From assembly GCF_014218335.1 (NCBI RefSeq), contig NZ_AP023367.1, positions 3,225,501 through 3,289,500 on the forward strand: a stretch of DNA of 64,000 bases, given 5' to 3'. Below are positions 15,979 through 24,324 of this stretch, piece after piece (position 1 is the first letter of the stretch; each line of letters starts with the position of its first letter). The DNA is from Anaerocolumna cellulosilytica. GTDB lineage: Bacteria; Bacillota; Clostridia; Lachnospirales; Lachnospiraceae. Below the pieces are notes generated by a model. That model was not told the origin of the DNA. It did no database searches and worked only from the letters and a program-made list of their open reading frames with translations. The translations under genes were made by a program, and so were the position numbers.

Positions 15979-16005
15979 GAAAAAATTATCAATTTAGGAT
16001 AAAAA
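15979..16005. repeat. 27-bp target repeat, copy 1
   Basis: The repeat begins GAAAAAATTATC and ends GGATAAAAA. Identical copies lie at 17582-17608 and 19185-19211. A 27-bp duplication is of the size reported for the IS1202 group. Confidence 0.9.
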
Positions 16006-16083
16006 TCTGAACCATTTTTGATAATGTCTTAAGTAACCACAAGTGATTATGTCCCAAATGAGTAATCCATGTTACACTATATC

Positions 16084-16106
16084 CTCATGACTTACAGATG
16101 AGGAGA
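16084..16106 (+). promoter_or_regulatory. Hairpin masking the transposase ribosome site, copy A
   Basis: TCCTCAT (16084-16090) pairs with ATGAGGA (16100-16106); the 3' arm is the GAGGAG ribosome site of the transposase at 16111. The same structure is at 17687-17709 in copy B. Such structures limit expression from outside promoters in several insertion sequences. Confidence 0.55.
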
Positions 16107-16110
16107 CATT

Positions 16111-17508
16111 ATGAGAAAGGTCAAGTTGACTATGAATGAAGAAAAACGTTATGAAGTAATAAAGAAGTTAGTAGACACAAACGGAAATAAAAAGAATGCT
16201 GCCTTGAAGATCGGTTGCACCGAAAGACATATCAATAGAATGATTGCAGGATATAAACGTGATGGTAAATCCTTTTTTATACATGGAAACAGAGGTCGGA
16301 CTCCTGCTCATGCTCTTTCAAAAGAAACCAAGCAAACTGTCCTAGATTTATATCGTAGTAAGTACTTCGATACGAATTTTACTCATTGTATCGAGCTTCT
16401 AGAGAAGTATGAGGGAATTTCTATTTCTGTATCTACATTGAACTCTATTTTAGAAAAAGAATATATTCTTTCTCCAAAAGCTACCCGATCAAAAAAAAGA
16501 AAAACCAAACTAAAACTTAAACATTTGAAAACACAAACTAAATCTAAAAAGATACTAGCAGAGTTGCAATCCAATATCGTTGCAATCGAGGATGCACATT
16601 CCAGACGTCCTAGATGTGCTTATTTTGGCGAAATGCTTCAAATGGATGCTTCGATCCACTTGTGGTTCGGTGATACGAAAACTCAGCTTCACATCGCTGT
16701 CGATGATGCAACTGGTACTATTGTCGGTGCTTACTTTGATGAACAAGAAACTTTAAAAGGATACTACAATGTGTTTCATCAAGTACTTACTGAGTATGGT
16801 ATTCCCTATTTATTTTTTACCGATAACCGTACAGTTTTTGAATATAAACAAAAAAACGCCCCTTCTATCGAAGAGGACACATACACACAATTCGCTTATG
16901 CTTGTAAACAGCTAGGTGTTGAAATCAAGACCAGCAGTATACCACAAGCAAAAGGTCGAGTGGAACGATTGTTCCAAACCTTACAATCTCGCCTACCAGT
17001 CGAATTACGCCTGGCAGGCATAAACACACTTAGCGAAGCAAATGCATTCTTAAACTCCTACATAAAAGAATACAATGCCAAGTTTGCTCTAGAGACCAAT
17101 CTTATCAAATCTGTCTTTGAAAAGCAACCCGTTTTAGAAGAAATAAATCTTGTTCTTTCTGTTCTTACAGAAAGAAAGATAGATAATGGACACTGTTTGA
17201 AGTTTAAAAATAAGTATTTTAAGACACTTGATAAGAACGGGCATCAGGTACACTTTTATAAGGGGACAAAGGCAATGGTAATAGAAGCATTTGACGGTAA
17301 TAAATACTGTTGTATAGATGAGAGTATTTATGCGCTAGAAGCAATTCCGTCACATGAGAAAATATCAAAAAACTTTGATCTTACGCTGTCGCAGAATAGA
17401 ACAATAAAGCGGAAGATACCAGGGATGCATCATCCTTGGAGAAGGCAAGAATTCTGGCGTTTTGTTAAAATGCAGGAACACCACTGGAATGATGAAGTCC
17501 CTGCTTAA
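16111..17508 (+). CDS. IS1202-group transposase, copy A
   Basis: A 465-residue rve/DDE-type transposase. The N-terminal helix-turn-helix region (KNAALKIGCTERHINRMIAG) and a basic stretch KKRKTKLKLKHLK precede the catalytic core: LQMDASIHLWFG (first Asp), then FFTDNRTVFEY (second Asp) and IPQAKGRVERLFQTLQSRLP (Glu), a D,D,E set. Residue 430 is Arg (codon AGA at 17398-17400), the only visible difference from copy B. The frame is intact. The family call is by layout and the 27-bp target repeats. Confidence 0.92.
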   Translation: MRKVKLTMNEEKRYEVIKKLVDTNGNKKNAALKIGCTERHINRMIAGYKRDGKSFFIHGNRGRTPAHALSKETKQTVLDLYRSKYFDTNFTHCIELLEKYEGISISVSTLNSILEKEYILSPKATRSKKRKTKLKLKHLKTQTKSKKILAELQSNIVAIEDAHSRRPRCAYFGEMLQMDASIHLWFGDTKTQLHIAVDDATGTIVGAYFDEQETLKGYYNVFHQVLTEYGIPYLFFTDNRTVFEYKQKNAPSIEEDTYTQFAYACKQLGVEIKTSSIPQAKGRVERLFQTLQSRLPVELRLAGINTLSEANAFLNSYIKEYNAKFALETNLIKSVFEKQPVLEEINLVLSVLTERKIDNGHCLKFKNKYFKTLDKNGHQVHFYKGTKAMVIEAFDGNKYCCIDESIYALEAIPSHEKISKNFDLTLSQNRTIKRKIPGMHHPWRRQEFWRFVKMQEHHWNDEVPA

Positions 17509-17517
17509 ATAGATAAA

Positions 17518-17539
17518 AGCACCAGCCACAGCTGGTGCT
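17518..17539 (+). terminator. Stem-loop after transposase, copy A
   Basis: AGCACCAGC (17518-17526) and GCTGGTGCT (17531-17539), a 9-bp stem with a 4-nt loop, ten bases past the stop codon; followed by an AT-rich but not T-only stretch. Confidence 0.65.
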
Positions 17540-17581
17540 AATGTTTAAAATTTATTAGGACATTCTCAAAAATGCTTGACA

Positions 17582-17608
17582 GAAAAAATTATCAATTTAG
17601 GATAAAAA
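17582..17608. repeat. 27-bp target repeat, copy 2 (between the two elements)
   Basis: Identical to 15979-16005 and 19185-19211. It serves as right flank of copy A and left flank of copy B. Confidence 0.9.
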
Positions 17609-17713
17609 TCTGAACCATTTTTGATAATGTCTTAAGTAACCACAAGTGATTATGTCCCAAATGAGTAATCCATGTTACACTATATCCTCATGACTTACAG
17701 ATGAGGAGACATT

Positions 17714-19111
17714 ATGAGAAAGGTCAAGTTGACTATGAATGAAGAAAAACGTTATGAAGTAATAAAGAAGTTAGTAGACACAAACGGAAATAAAAAGAAT
17801 GCTGCCTTGAAGATCGGTTGCACCGAAAGACATATCAATAGAATGATTGCAGGATATAAACGTGATGGTAAATCCTTTTTTATACATGGAAACAGAGGTC
17901 GGACTCCTGCTCATGCTCTTTCAAAAGAAACCAAGCAAACTGTCCTAGATTTATATCGTAGTAAGTACTTCGATACGAATTTTACTCATTGTATCGAGCT
18001 TCTAGAGAAGTATGAGGGAATTTCTATTTCTGTATCTACATTGAACTCTATTTTAGAAAAAGAATATATTCTTTCTCCAAAAGCTACCCGATCAAAAAAA
18101 AGAAAAACCAAACTAAAACTTAAACATTTGAAAACACAAACTAAATCTAAAAAGATACTAGCAGAGTTGCAATCCAATATCGTTGCAATCGAGGATGCAC
18201 ATTCCAGACGTCCTAGATGTGCTTATTTTGGCGAAATGCTTCAAATGGATGCTTCGATCCACTTGTGGTTCGGTGATACGAAAACTCAGCTTCACATCGC
18301 TGTCGATGATGCAACTGGTACTATTGTCGGTGCTTACTTTGATGAACAAGAAACTTTAAAAGGATACTACAATGTGTTTCATCAAGTACTTACTGAGTAT
18401 GGTATTCCCTATTTATTTTTTACCGATAACCGTACAGTTTTTGAATATAAACAAAAAAACGCCCCTTCTATCGAAGAGGACACATACACACAATTCGCTT
18501 ATGCTTGTAAACAGCTAGGTGTTGAAATCAAGACCAGCAGTATACCACAAGCAAAAGGTCGAGTGGAACGATTGTTCCAAACCTTACAATCTCGCCTACC
18601 AGTCGAATTACGCCTGGCAGGCATAAACACACTTAGCGAAGCAAATGCATTCTTAAACTCCTACATAAAAGAATACAATGCCAAGTTTGCTCTAGAGACC
18701 AATCTTATCAAATCTGTCTTTGAAAAGCAACCCGTTTTAGAAGAAATAAATCTTGTTCTTTCTGTTCTTACAGAAAGAAAGATAGATAATGGACACTGTT
18801 TGAAGTTTAAAAATAAGTATTTTAAGACACTTGATAAGAACGGGCATCAGGTACACTTTTATAAGGGGACAAAGGCAATGGTAATAGAAGCATTTGACGG
18901 TAATAAATACTGTTGTATAGATGAGAGTATTTATGCGCTAGAAGCAATTCCGTCACATGAGAAAATATCAAAAAACTTTGATCTTACGCTGTCGCAGAAT
19001 AAAACAATAAAGCGGAAGATACCAGGGATGCATCATCCTTGGAGAAGGCAAGAATTCTGGCGTTTTGTTAAAATGCAGGAACACCACTGGAATGATGAAG
19101 TCCCTGCTTAA
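17714..19111 (+). CDS. IS1202-group transposase, copy B
   Basis: A 465-residue transposase identical to copy A apart from Lys instead of Arg at residue 430 (AAA codon at 19001-19003), which lies in the basic C-terminal tail outside the catalytic core. The catalytic D,D,E residues are the same. The start ATG follows GAGGAG, with the masking hairpin at 17687-17709. Nothing suggests inactivation. Confidence 0.92.
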   Translation: MRKVKLTMNEEKRYEVIKKLVDTNGNKKNAALKIGCTERHINRMIAGYKRDGKSFFIHGNRGRTPAHALSKETKQTVLDLYRSKYFDTNFTHCIELLEKYEGISISVSTLNSILEKEYILSPKATRSKKRKTKLKLKHLKTQTKSKKILAELQSNIVAIEDAHSRRPRCAYFGEMLQMDASIHLWFGDTKTQLHIAVDDATGTIVGAYFDEQETLKGYYNVFHQVLTEYGIPYLFFTDNRTVFEYKQKNAPSIEEDTYTQFAYACKQLGVEIKTSSIPQAKGRVERLFQTLQSRLPVELRLAGINTLSEANAFLNSYIKEYNAKFALETNLIKSVFEKQPVLEEINLVLSVLTERKIDNGHCLKFKNKYFKTLDKNGHQVHFYKGTKAMVIEAFDGNKYCCIDESIYALEAIPSHEKISKNFDLTLSQNKTIKRKIPGMHHPWRRQEFWRFVKMQEHHWNDEVPA

Positions 19112-19120
19112 ATAGATAAA

Positions 19121-19142
19121 AGCACCAGCCACAGCTGGTGCT
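19121..19142 (+). terminator. Stem-loop after transposase, copy B
   Basis: Same AGCACCAGC/GCTGGTGCT 9-bp stem as at 17518-17539 in copy A. Confidence 0.65.
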
Positions 19143-19184
19143 AATGTTTAAAATTTATTAGGACATTCTCAAAAATGCTTGACA

Positions 19185-19211
19185 GAAAAAATTATCAATT
19201 TAGGATAAAAA
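19185..19211. repeat. 27-bp target repeat, copy 3
   Basis: Identical to 15979-16005 and 17582-17608; marks the right boundary of the tandem pair. The sequence to 19417 beyond it is AT-rich and has no gene. Confidence 0.9.
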
Positions 19212-19417
19212 ATTCTTACTTCGATAAACTCATCTGCTCTCTCATATAATAAAGGCACATTTGTACTCATACATTTTAATCACTTTTAAAGTAATACAGT
19301 AAAAATATCCACAAAAGAAATTATTTTTCTTTACATACTAATCAAATATATTTAACCCGTTCATAACGGTATAATTATATTTTTAAGCTTTGCCAAGAAG
19401 TAATTCAGATTTTATTA

Positions 19418-20134
19418 TCACTTTTGATGAGTAAATAAGAAGGTCCCGATTCCGACCGCTATCGTTATATTTAATGAATCTACCTCCGGAGACTGAGGGA
19501 TACATATACTTGTACCTTCTTTTAAAAATGAATCGTCAAGCCCCGTAGCTTCATTACCAAAGACTAGTGAAAATAACTCTGATTTTGGGCAGTTTTGTAT
19601 TTCTAAGGTATTCTCTCCATTGAGCATAAATGTAAATACATCCTGCTTATGGTATTCATGACGATAATCGGAAAAATTATCAAAGTGATGAAATCTAAGT
19701 TTAAACAAAGCCCCCATAGAAGCTCGCACTGTCTTAGGATTATATATATCAGCACACGGAGTAATAAGTGCTATATCCTCTATTCCCAGTCCCAGCGCAG
19801 TTCTCATTATTGTTCCCAAATTCCCCATATTACTGGGGTTAACCAGCACTATATGGGATTTATCTTTCGCAAGGATTGATTCATATTTTTCAAAGACTCC
19901 GATAACAAAGCAATTCTCTTTGTCACTTATTTTATGAAATAATTTATCATCTCTCCTCATTGGGATATCATTTTCATTACATAACTTTGTTATACTCTCC
20001 ATATCTGTATAACTGGAATGTGTATACACTGCTATAACCTTTTCCGGTCTGCTCTTTATAAGTTCGTACGTTGGAAATGCTCCTAAAGAATAGGAATATT
20101 CAAATCCCTTCTTATATGCTTTTAACTGATCCAT
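19418..20134 (-). CDS. TrmH/SpoU-family RNA 2'-O-methyltransferase
   Basis: A 238-residue protein with an N-terminal substrate-binding-like part and a SPOUT knot domain: motif 1 VNPSNMGNLGTIMRTALGLG, motif 2 SLVFGNEATGLDDSF and motif 3 CIPQSPEVDSLNITIAVGIG. It methylates a ribose in rRNA or tRNA with SAM; the position cannot be told from sequence. GGAGG lies before the ATG. It is a single gene on the minus strand between the tandem insertion sequences and the carboxyltransferase operon. Confidence 0.92.
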   Translation of the reverse strand: MDQLKAYKKGFEYSYSLGAFPTYELIKSRPEKVIAVYTHSSYTDMESITKLCNENDIPMRRDDKLFHKISDKENCFVIGVFEKYESILAKDKSHIVLVNPSNMGNLGTIMRTALGLGIEDIALITPCADIYNPKTVRASMGALFKLRFHHFDNFSDYRHEYHKQDVFTFMLNGENTLEIQNCPKSELFSLVFGNEATGLDDSFLKEGTSICIPQSPEVDSLNITIAVGIGTFLFTHQK

Positions 20135-20350
20135 TGCCTAATCCTCCATTGTAATGTATAAAAGCTATTTTTCCATATGGATATGAGGACAGAACTCATT
20201 CCTTATATCATTGATATATCATATAACCCATTTTAAGAATTTTAAACTCTCATCTATAAATCATAAATTACATGTTACCTATTATACTGTAATCATACTT
20301 TGAGTTCAAAGTTTTTTTATGCTGATAAATTCTGACATTTAGCAAGCCAT
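20135..20350. other. Noncoding gap
   Basis: It lies between the RNA methyltransferase gene and the terminator of the carboxyltransferase operon. The sequence is AT-rich with no credible open frame. A promoter for the methyltransferase is expected here, but I could not pick clear hexamers. Confidence 0.4.
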
Positions 20351-20351
20351 A

Positions 20352-20389
20352 AAAAGTCCAGGGCAGAAGTTATCTGTCCTGGATTTTTT
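20352..20389. terminator. Terminator of the carboxyltransferase operon
   Basis: TCCAGGGCAGA (20357-20367) and TCTGTCCTGGA (20373-20383) form an 11-bp stem with one G-T pair, flanked by an A run on the left and a T run on the right, so it can act in both directions. Confidence 0.85.
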
Positions 20390-20436
20390 GTGACAAGGTT
20401 AAATAACCCTTGACTTATATTTAATTATTCAACCTT

Positions 20437-21843
20437 CTAAACAGGATATGCTTTCGTTTCAGTATCAGCAAGGGTTATATCCATTTTTGATTTTTGTGCT
20501 TCACGGTACTTAAAATATTCCATCGCAACCTGCGGAAACAATGCATAGGATAACACATCCTCATCCTGCTCTTTCCACTGCTTGATTTCATTTTCCAACT
20601 TAGGCAATTCCGGTTGTAATAAGTCGGCTGGACGGCAAGTTATAGGCTGCACATCCCCAATCACTTTCTTTTGTACTTCAGGATCAAATTCTTTTACCGT
20701 CTTACCATATTCTCCCGAAAGAACCGCTTTGGTTTCTTTCGTAACCAGCTTATAACGCTCACCCGCAATTACATTTAAAACTGCCTGCGTACCAACTATC
20801 TGACTGGAAGGCGTAACTAAAGGGGGTTCCCCAAAATCTTTTCGAACCCTCGGAATTTCTTTTAAGACCTCATAATATTTATCCTCAGCTTTTTGTTCCT
20901 TAAGTTGGGATACCAAATTAGACAGCATTCCTCCAGGCACCTGATATAAGAGGGTCTGAATATCAACCCCCATAACCTTAGGGTTTAATAATCCTGTATC
21001 TAAAGCGTTATCTCTTATAGGGCGGAAATAATCTGCAATTTCTGCAAGCTGCTGCTGGTCAAATCCGGTGTCATACGGAGTTCCTCTAAAGGTCTCAACC
21101 ATAACCTCTGTAGCCGGTTGACTGGTGCCCATAGCAAAGGGTGACATTGCTGTATCAATAATGTCACAACCAGCTTCCACTGCCTTCATGTAGGTCATAG
21201 CAGCTACGCCGCTGGTATAGTGAGTATGCAAATCAATTGGTAAACTAACGGCTGCTTTTAAGGCTGTCACAAGATTTGCTGCCTCGTAAGGCACCAGTAA
21301 GCCTGCCATGTCCTTTATACATATAGAGTCAGCTCCAAGCGTTTCAATTTCTTTTGCAAGGTTTATATAATACTCTGTAGTATACGCTTCACCTAATGTA
21401 TAGGATATAGCTATTTGAGCATGACCATTTTCTTTTTTAGCAGCTTTTACTGCACATTCTAAATTTCTCGTATCATTGAGAGCATCAAAAATACGTATAA
21501 TATCGATTCCATTTGCTATGGATTTTTGTACAAAATACTCCACTACATCATCTGCATAATGGCGGTATCCCAAGATATTTTGCCCTCTGAATAACATTTG
21601 CAGCTTCGTATTCTTAAAGCCATCCCTTAGTTTCCGAAGCCTAACCCATGGGTCTTCCTTCAGAAAACGCAGAGAGGCATCAAAAGTAGCACCGCCCCAA
21701 CATTCTATGGCATGATACCCAACTTTATCCATCTTCTCAATAATAGGAAGCATTTGATCTGTAGTCATTCTGGTTGCAATTAAAGACTGATGTGCATCCC
21801 GTAATATTGTTTCAGTAATCTTAACCGGTTTTTGTTCTATCAT
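20437..21843 (-). CDS. oadA: Oxaloacetate decarboxylase/transcarboxylase 5S-type carboxyltransferase
   Basis: About 468 residues from the ATG at 21843 (GGGAG in front). It has the HMGL-like barrel with ETILRDAHQSLIATR (metal Asp), CWGGATFDASLRFL, MLFRGQNILGYRHY and the metal-binding histidines in LPIDLHTHYTSG, then the conserved PYC_OADA region to the end. It transfers CO2 between biotin and pyruvate/oxaloacetate. The C-terminal biotin domain found in single-chain OadA is missing; the carrier is encoded separately at 23350-23781. It is last in the operon. Confidence 0.93.
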   Translation of the reverse strand: MIEQKPVKITETILRDAHQSLIATRMTTDQMLPIIEKMDKVGYHAIECWGGATFDASLRFLKEDPWVRLRKLRDGFKNTKLQMLFRGQNILGYRHYADDVVEYFVQKSIANGIDIIRIFDALNDTRNLECAVKAAKKENGHAQIAISYTLGEAYTTEYYINLAKEIETLGADSICIKDMAGLLVPYEAANLVTALKAAVSLPIDLHTHYTSGVAAMTYMKAVEAGCDIIDTAMSPFAMGTSQPATEVMVETFRGTPYDTGFDQQQLAEIADYFRPIRDNALDTGLLNPKVMGVDIQTLLYQVPGGMLSNLVSQLKEQKAEDKYYEVLKEIPRVRKDFGEPPLVTPSSQIVGTQAVLNVIAGERYKLVTKETKAVLSGEYGKTVKEFDPEVQKKVIGDVQPITCRPADLLQPELPKLENEIKQWKEQDEDVLSYALFPQVAMEYFKYREAQKSKMDITLADTETKAYPV

Positions 21844-22085
21844 AATAACTCCCATCTGTGTGCTCTAGTGCTATTTGCAGCATTTGCACACGTATAAATC
21901 AGTAGGTTAATAAAGCTCTTGTTATTTCAACCCAATCTCTACCATGTAATGTGACATATATCACTGCTATCTTGTAGTTAACGGAATAACCATAGCTTTC
22001 TTTTTCTCCTATATTTAACAAACAATCAGAATTCTTATTTGTGTTAACACAGCATTATTCTATCGTATAAACATGCCATACCACT

Positions 22086-23273
22086 TTATTTCACTCCAAA
22101 GATTGCCAAAAACGTTCCTGCTACCACTGCTGTACCTATAACACCTGCTACATTTGGTCCCATTGCATGCATCAAAAGAAAATTAGTTGGATCTGCTTCC
22201 GCCCCAACTTTTTGAGAAACACGGGCTGCCATTGGAACTGCCGATACACCTGCGGAACCGATCAGTGGATTTATTTTTCCGCCAGACAACTTACACATTA
22301 ATTTCCCTAACAATACTCCTGACGCCGTCCCGAATATAAATGCAATTAATCCAAGCAAGACAATTTTTAAGGTATTCGGAGTTAAAAACGCTTCTGCACT
22401 AGTTGTAGCTCCAACAGAAGTTCCCAATAATATTACCACAATGTACATCAATGCATTAGAGGCTGTTTCGGTAAGCTGCTTAACAACTCCACTCTCACGG
22501 AAAAGATTTCCTAACATCAACATGCCTACCAGAGGTGCCGTTGTCGGAAGTAACAACACAACAACGGTCGTAACAATAATTGGAAATAGTACTTTTTCCA
22601 GCTTAGTAACGTTCCTTAATTGATCCATCTTTACTCTACGCTCTTTTTCTGTTGTTAACAGCCTCATAATCGGAGGTTGTATAATAGGTACTAAAGCCAT
22701 ATAAGAATACGCTGCAACTGCTATTGGCCCCATTAATTCGGGTGCTAACTTTGATGCCAGAAAAATTGATGTCGGACCATCTGCCCCTCCGATAATAGAT
22801 ATAGCTGCCGACGCCTCATCAGTAAATCCCAGTAATATTGCCCCAATATATGCTGTAAATACCCCAAACTGAGCTGCTGCCCCAAGAAGAAAACTTTTAG
22901 GATTTGCTATTAAGGGACCAAAATCAGTCATAGCACCAACACCCAAAAATATTAAAGACGGCCAAATACCATATTCATCACCTATATAAAAATAATACAG
23001 TAATCCACCCGCAACAAAGTTTCCATTAGCATCTGTTGTGGGATGTGCCATAATCCCTGGAAACAGGTTAACCAAAAGCATCCCAAATGCAATGGGTACA
23101 AGCAGCAGTGGTTCATACTCTTTTCTTATTGCAAGATAAAGAAAAAAGCAGGCAATTGCTATCATAATAAAGTTCTTATACGTTAGACTAGTAAAGGCTG
23201 TTTGCTCAGCCAGCCTAGTTAAGATATCGTGTATATAATCCATTATTTTACCATTGCTTGCCACTTCAATCAT
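22086..23273 (-). CDS. oadB: Na+-pumping decarboxylase beta subunit
   Basis: A 395-residue integral membrane protein of the OadB/MmdB/GcdB family with about nine to eleven helices. Diagnostic stretches include [35 protein letters not shown] and [18 protein letters not shown], with the Asp and Ser residues linked to Na+ transport. It decarboxylates carboxybiotin and exports Na+. The given start has no strong ribosome site; an ATG at 23243 (residue 11) is an alternative. It lies between the biotin carrier and oadA. Confidence 0.95.
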   Translation of the reverse strand: MIEVASNGKIMDYIHDILTRLAEQTAFTSLTYKNFIMIAIACFFLYLAIRKEYEPLLLVPIAFGMLLVNLFPGIMAHPTTDANGNFVAGGLLYYFYIGDEYGIWPSLIFLGVGAMTDFGPLIANPKSFLLGAAAQFGVFTAYIGAILLGFTDEASAAISIIGGADGPTSIFLASKLAPELMGPIAVAAYSYMALVPIIQPPIMRLLTTEKERRVKMDQLRNVTKLEKVLFPIIVTTVVVLLLPTTAPLVGMLMLGNLFRESGVVKQLTETASNALMYIVVILLGTSVGATTSAEAFLTPNTLKIVLLGLIAFIFGTASGVLLGKLMCKLSGGKINPLIGSAGVSAVPMAARVSQKVGAEADPTNFLLMHAMGPNVAGVIGTAVVAGTFLAIFGVK

Positions 23274-23349
23274 TAGAAAGAATGTGCTGTGGCAATCCTT
23301 TCTATTTTATTCTCTCTTCTATATTGTGCCATAGAATTGCATTATAGTG

Positions 23350-23781
23350 TTATTTCAAGGTAGCTAATAAAACGCCAGCCTCAACCATATCACCTACCGT
23401 TACATCTATGCTTGCTACAGTCCCGGGTTCTGGTGCTACTATTTCGTTTTCCATCTTCATTGCTTCCAATATAAGTATAACGTCTCCACGCTTTACAGTC
23501 TGTCCAATATTCGCCTTTAATGCTAATATTTTTCCAGGCATAGGAGAATTTACTTTGATTGCACCGGCTGAAGCGGTTTGCACTGAAGCAGGGGCGGCCT
23601 TTGGTTCTTCAACTTTCGGTTCTTGTGCCTTAACAGTAGGTACAGGAGCCATCTTAGGCGTTGAAGTTACCGCTTTAGCTGGCTCTGTATAGACTTGAGC
23701 CGGAGAAGTACTGCTCTTGCTGCCTTCCTCCACACTTACTTCATATGCTGTACCATTAACAGTTATTATATAATTTTTCAT
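23350..23781 (-). CDS. Biotin carboxyl carrier protein of the decarboxylase
   Basis: A 143-residue protein. A short N-terminal beta stretch is followed by a Pro/Ala/Lys-rich flexible linker (residues 25-70) and a C-terminal biotinyl domain with the EAMKMENEI motif around Lys 109. It carries carboxybiotin between the carboxyltransferases and the membrane pump (1.3S, MmdC or GcdC role). AAAGGAGG precedes the ATG. It is the only carrier in the operon, so it presumably serves both carboxyltransferases. Confidence 0.93.
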   Translation of the reverse strand: MKNYIITVNGTAYEVSVEEGSKSSTSPAQVYTEPAKAVTSTPKMAPVPTVKAQEPKVEEPKAAPASVQTASAGAIKVNSPMPGKILALKANIGQTVKRGDVILILEAMKMENEIVAPEPGTVASIDVTVGDMVEAGVLLATLK

Positions 23782-23843
23782 AATCGATACCTCCTTTTAA
23801 TTATAATAAATTACTATGATTTAGATTTTAAAATAATACACTT

Positions 23844-24284
23844 TTAACTATCAGTCCTCTGCCATCTGCTATGATTTGCACGCTTAATCGACCTTACCAC
23901 CAAACCGTCCTCTAAAACTTCATCTCCCATATATGCCATAATTGCAGCTGTTATTACAGCAACTAATTCTGTATCAGTCATAAGATTTCCTTCATTAGGT
24001 ACATCCAAAGTTTTATTGGTTAAATTCTCTTTTACAGAAATAACATCTGTCGTTTCCGTAAAAGTCTCTTTTGCATCTGAGGTTTTGTTGTAAGCTTCTC
24101 CACGAAATAGCCTTGGAATGAACTTTATAATGAAAATGAGAAATGACATAAATAGAAGAACAGTAAATACGATTCCCATTCCGAGAACTATATTTAACAA
24201 TGCCATCTGAAGTTTTTCTGAAAGCCCCATCTTAAGACCTGCTGTCATTAATAGATTCGTTAAACGCAAATGTGGATAAAACAT
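23844..24284 (-). CDS. Na+-pumping decarboxylase gamma-subunit-like protein (OadG family)
   Basis: A 146-residue protein with one membrane helix (LLNIVLGMGIVFTVLLFMSF, about 29-48), an acidic/Thr-rich middle, and a C-terminal part ELVAVITAAIMAYMGDE ending in SRWQR. This matches OadG/MmdD proteins, which tether the complex to the membrane. The start at 24284 is supported by GGGAG seven bases upstream, although it gives 18 residues more than the core needs. It sits between the 12S-type subunit and the biotin carrier. Confidence 0.85.
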   Translation of the reverse strand: MFYPHLRLTNLLMTAGLKMGLSEKLQMALLNIVLGMGIVFTVLLFMSFLIFIIKFIPRLFRGEAYNKTSDAKETFTETTDVISVKENLTNKTLDVPNEGNLMTDTELVAVITAAIMAYMGDEVLEDGLVVRSIKRANHSRWQRTDS

Positions 24285-24324
24285 CTTCTGCTCCCTTCTA
24301 CGCTTTCGCGTATTCTATTTTAAA

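Larger units (their letters stand above)
16006..17581 (+). mobile_element. IS1202-group (ISNCY) insertion sequence, copy A
   Basis: A 1576-bp element bounded by 27-bp direct repeats. Ends are imperfect inverted repeats: left TCTGAACCATTTTTGATAAT, right (read inward) TGTCAAGCATTTTTGAGAAT, sharing CATTTTTGA and the following AATGTC. It carries a single transposase gene, a hairpin over its ribosome site and a terminator. Copy B follows directly after one shared target repeat. Confidence 0.92.
17609..19184 (+). mobile_element. IS1202-group (ISNCY) insertion sequence, copy B
   Basis: A 1576-bp element in direct tandem with copy A, at a repeat period of 1603 bp (element plus one target repeat). 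By eye the two differ at one base, G17399 versus A19002. This is what unequal crossing over between target repeats or a second insertion at the same site would leave. Confidence 0.92.

Noticed and set aside
17575-17613. Outward TTGACA at the right end of IS copy A (and at 19179-19184 in copy B) as a hybrid promoter
   Set aside because: The best -10 at 17 bp spacing is AGGATA, a poor match; nothing downstream of copy B is in the right orientation.
15979-19211. Three spaced 27-bp direct repeats as a CRISPR-like array
   Set aside because: The repeats are about 1.6 kb apart and bracket transposase-carrying elements, so they are target duplications.
21978-21990. Shared 12-mer TAACGGAATAAC with the 37305-37402 hairpin as a second MITE copy
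   Set aside because: Twelve-base matches are expected by chance in 64 kb, and no inverted partner lies near 21980.
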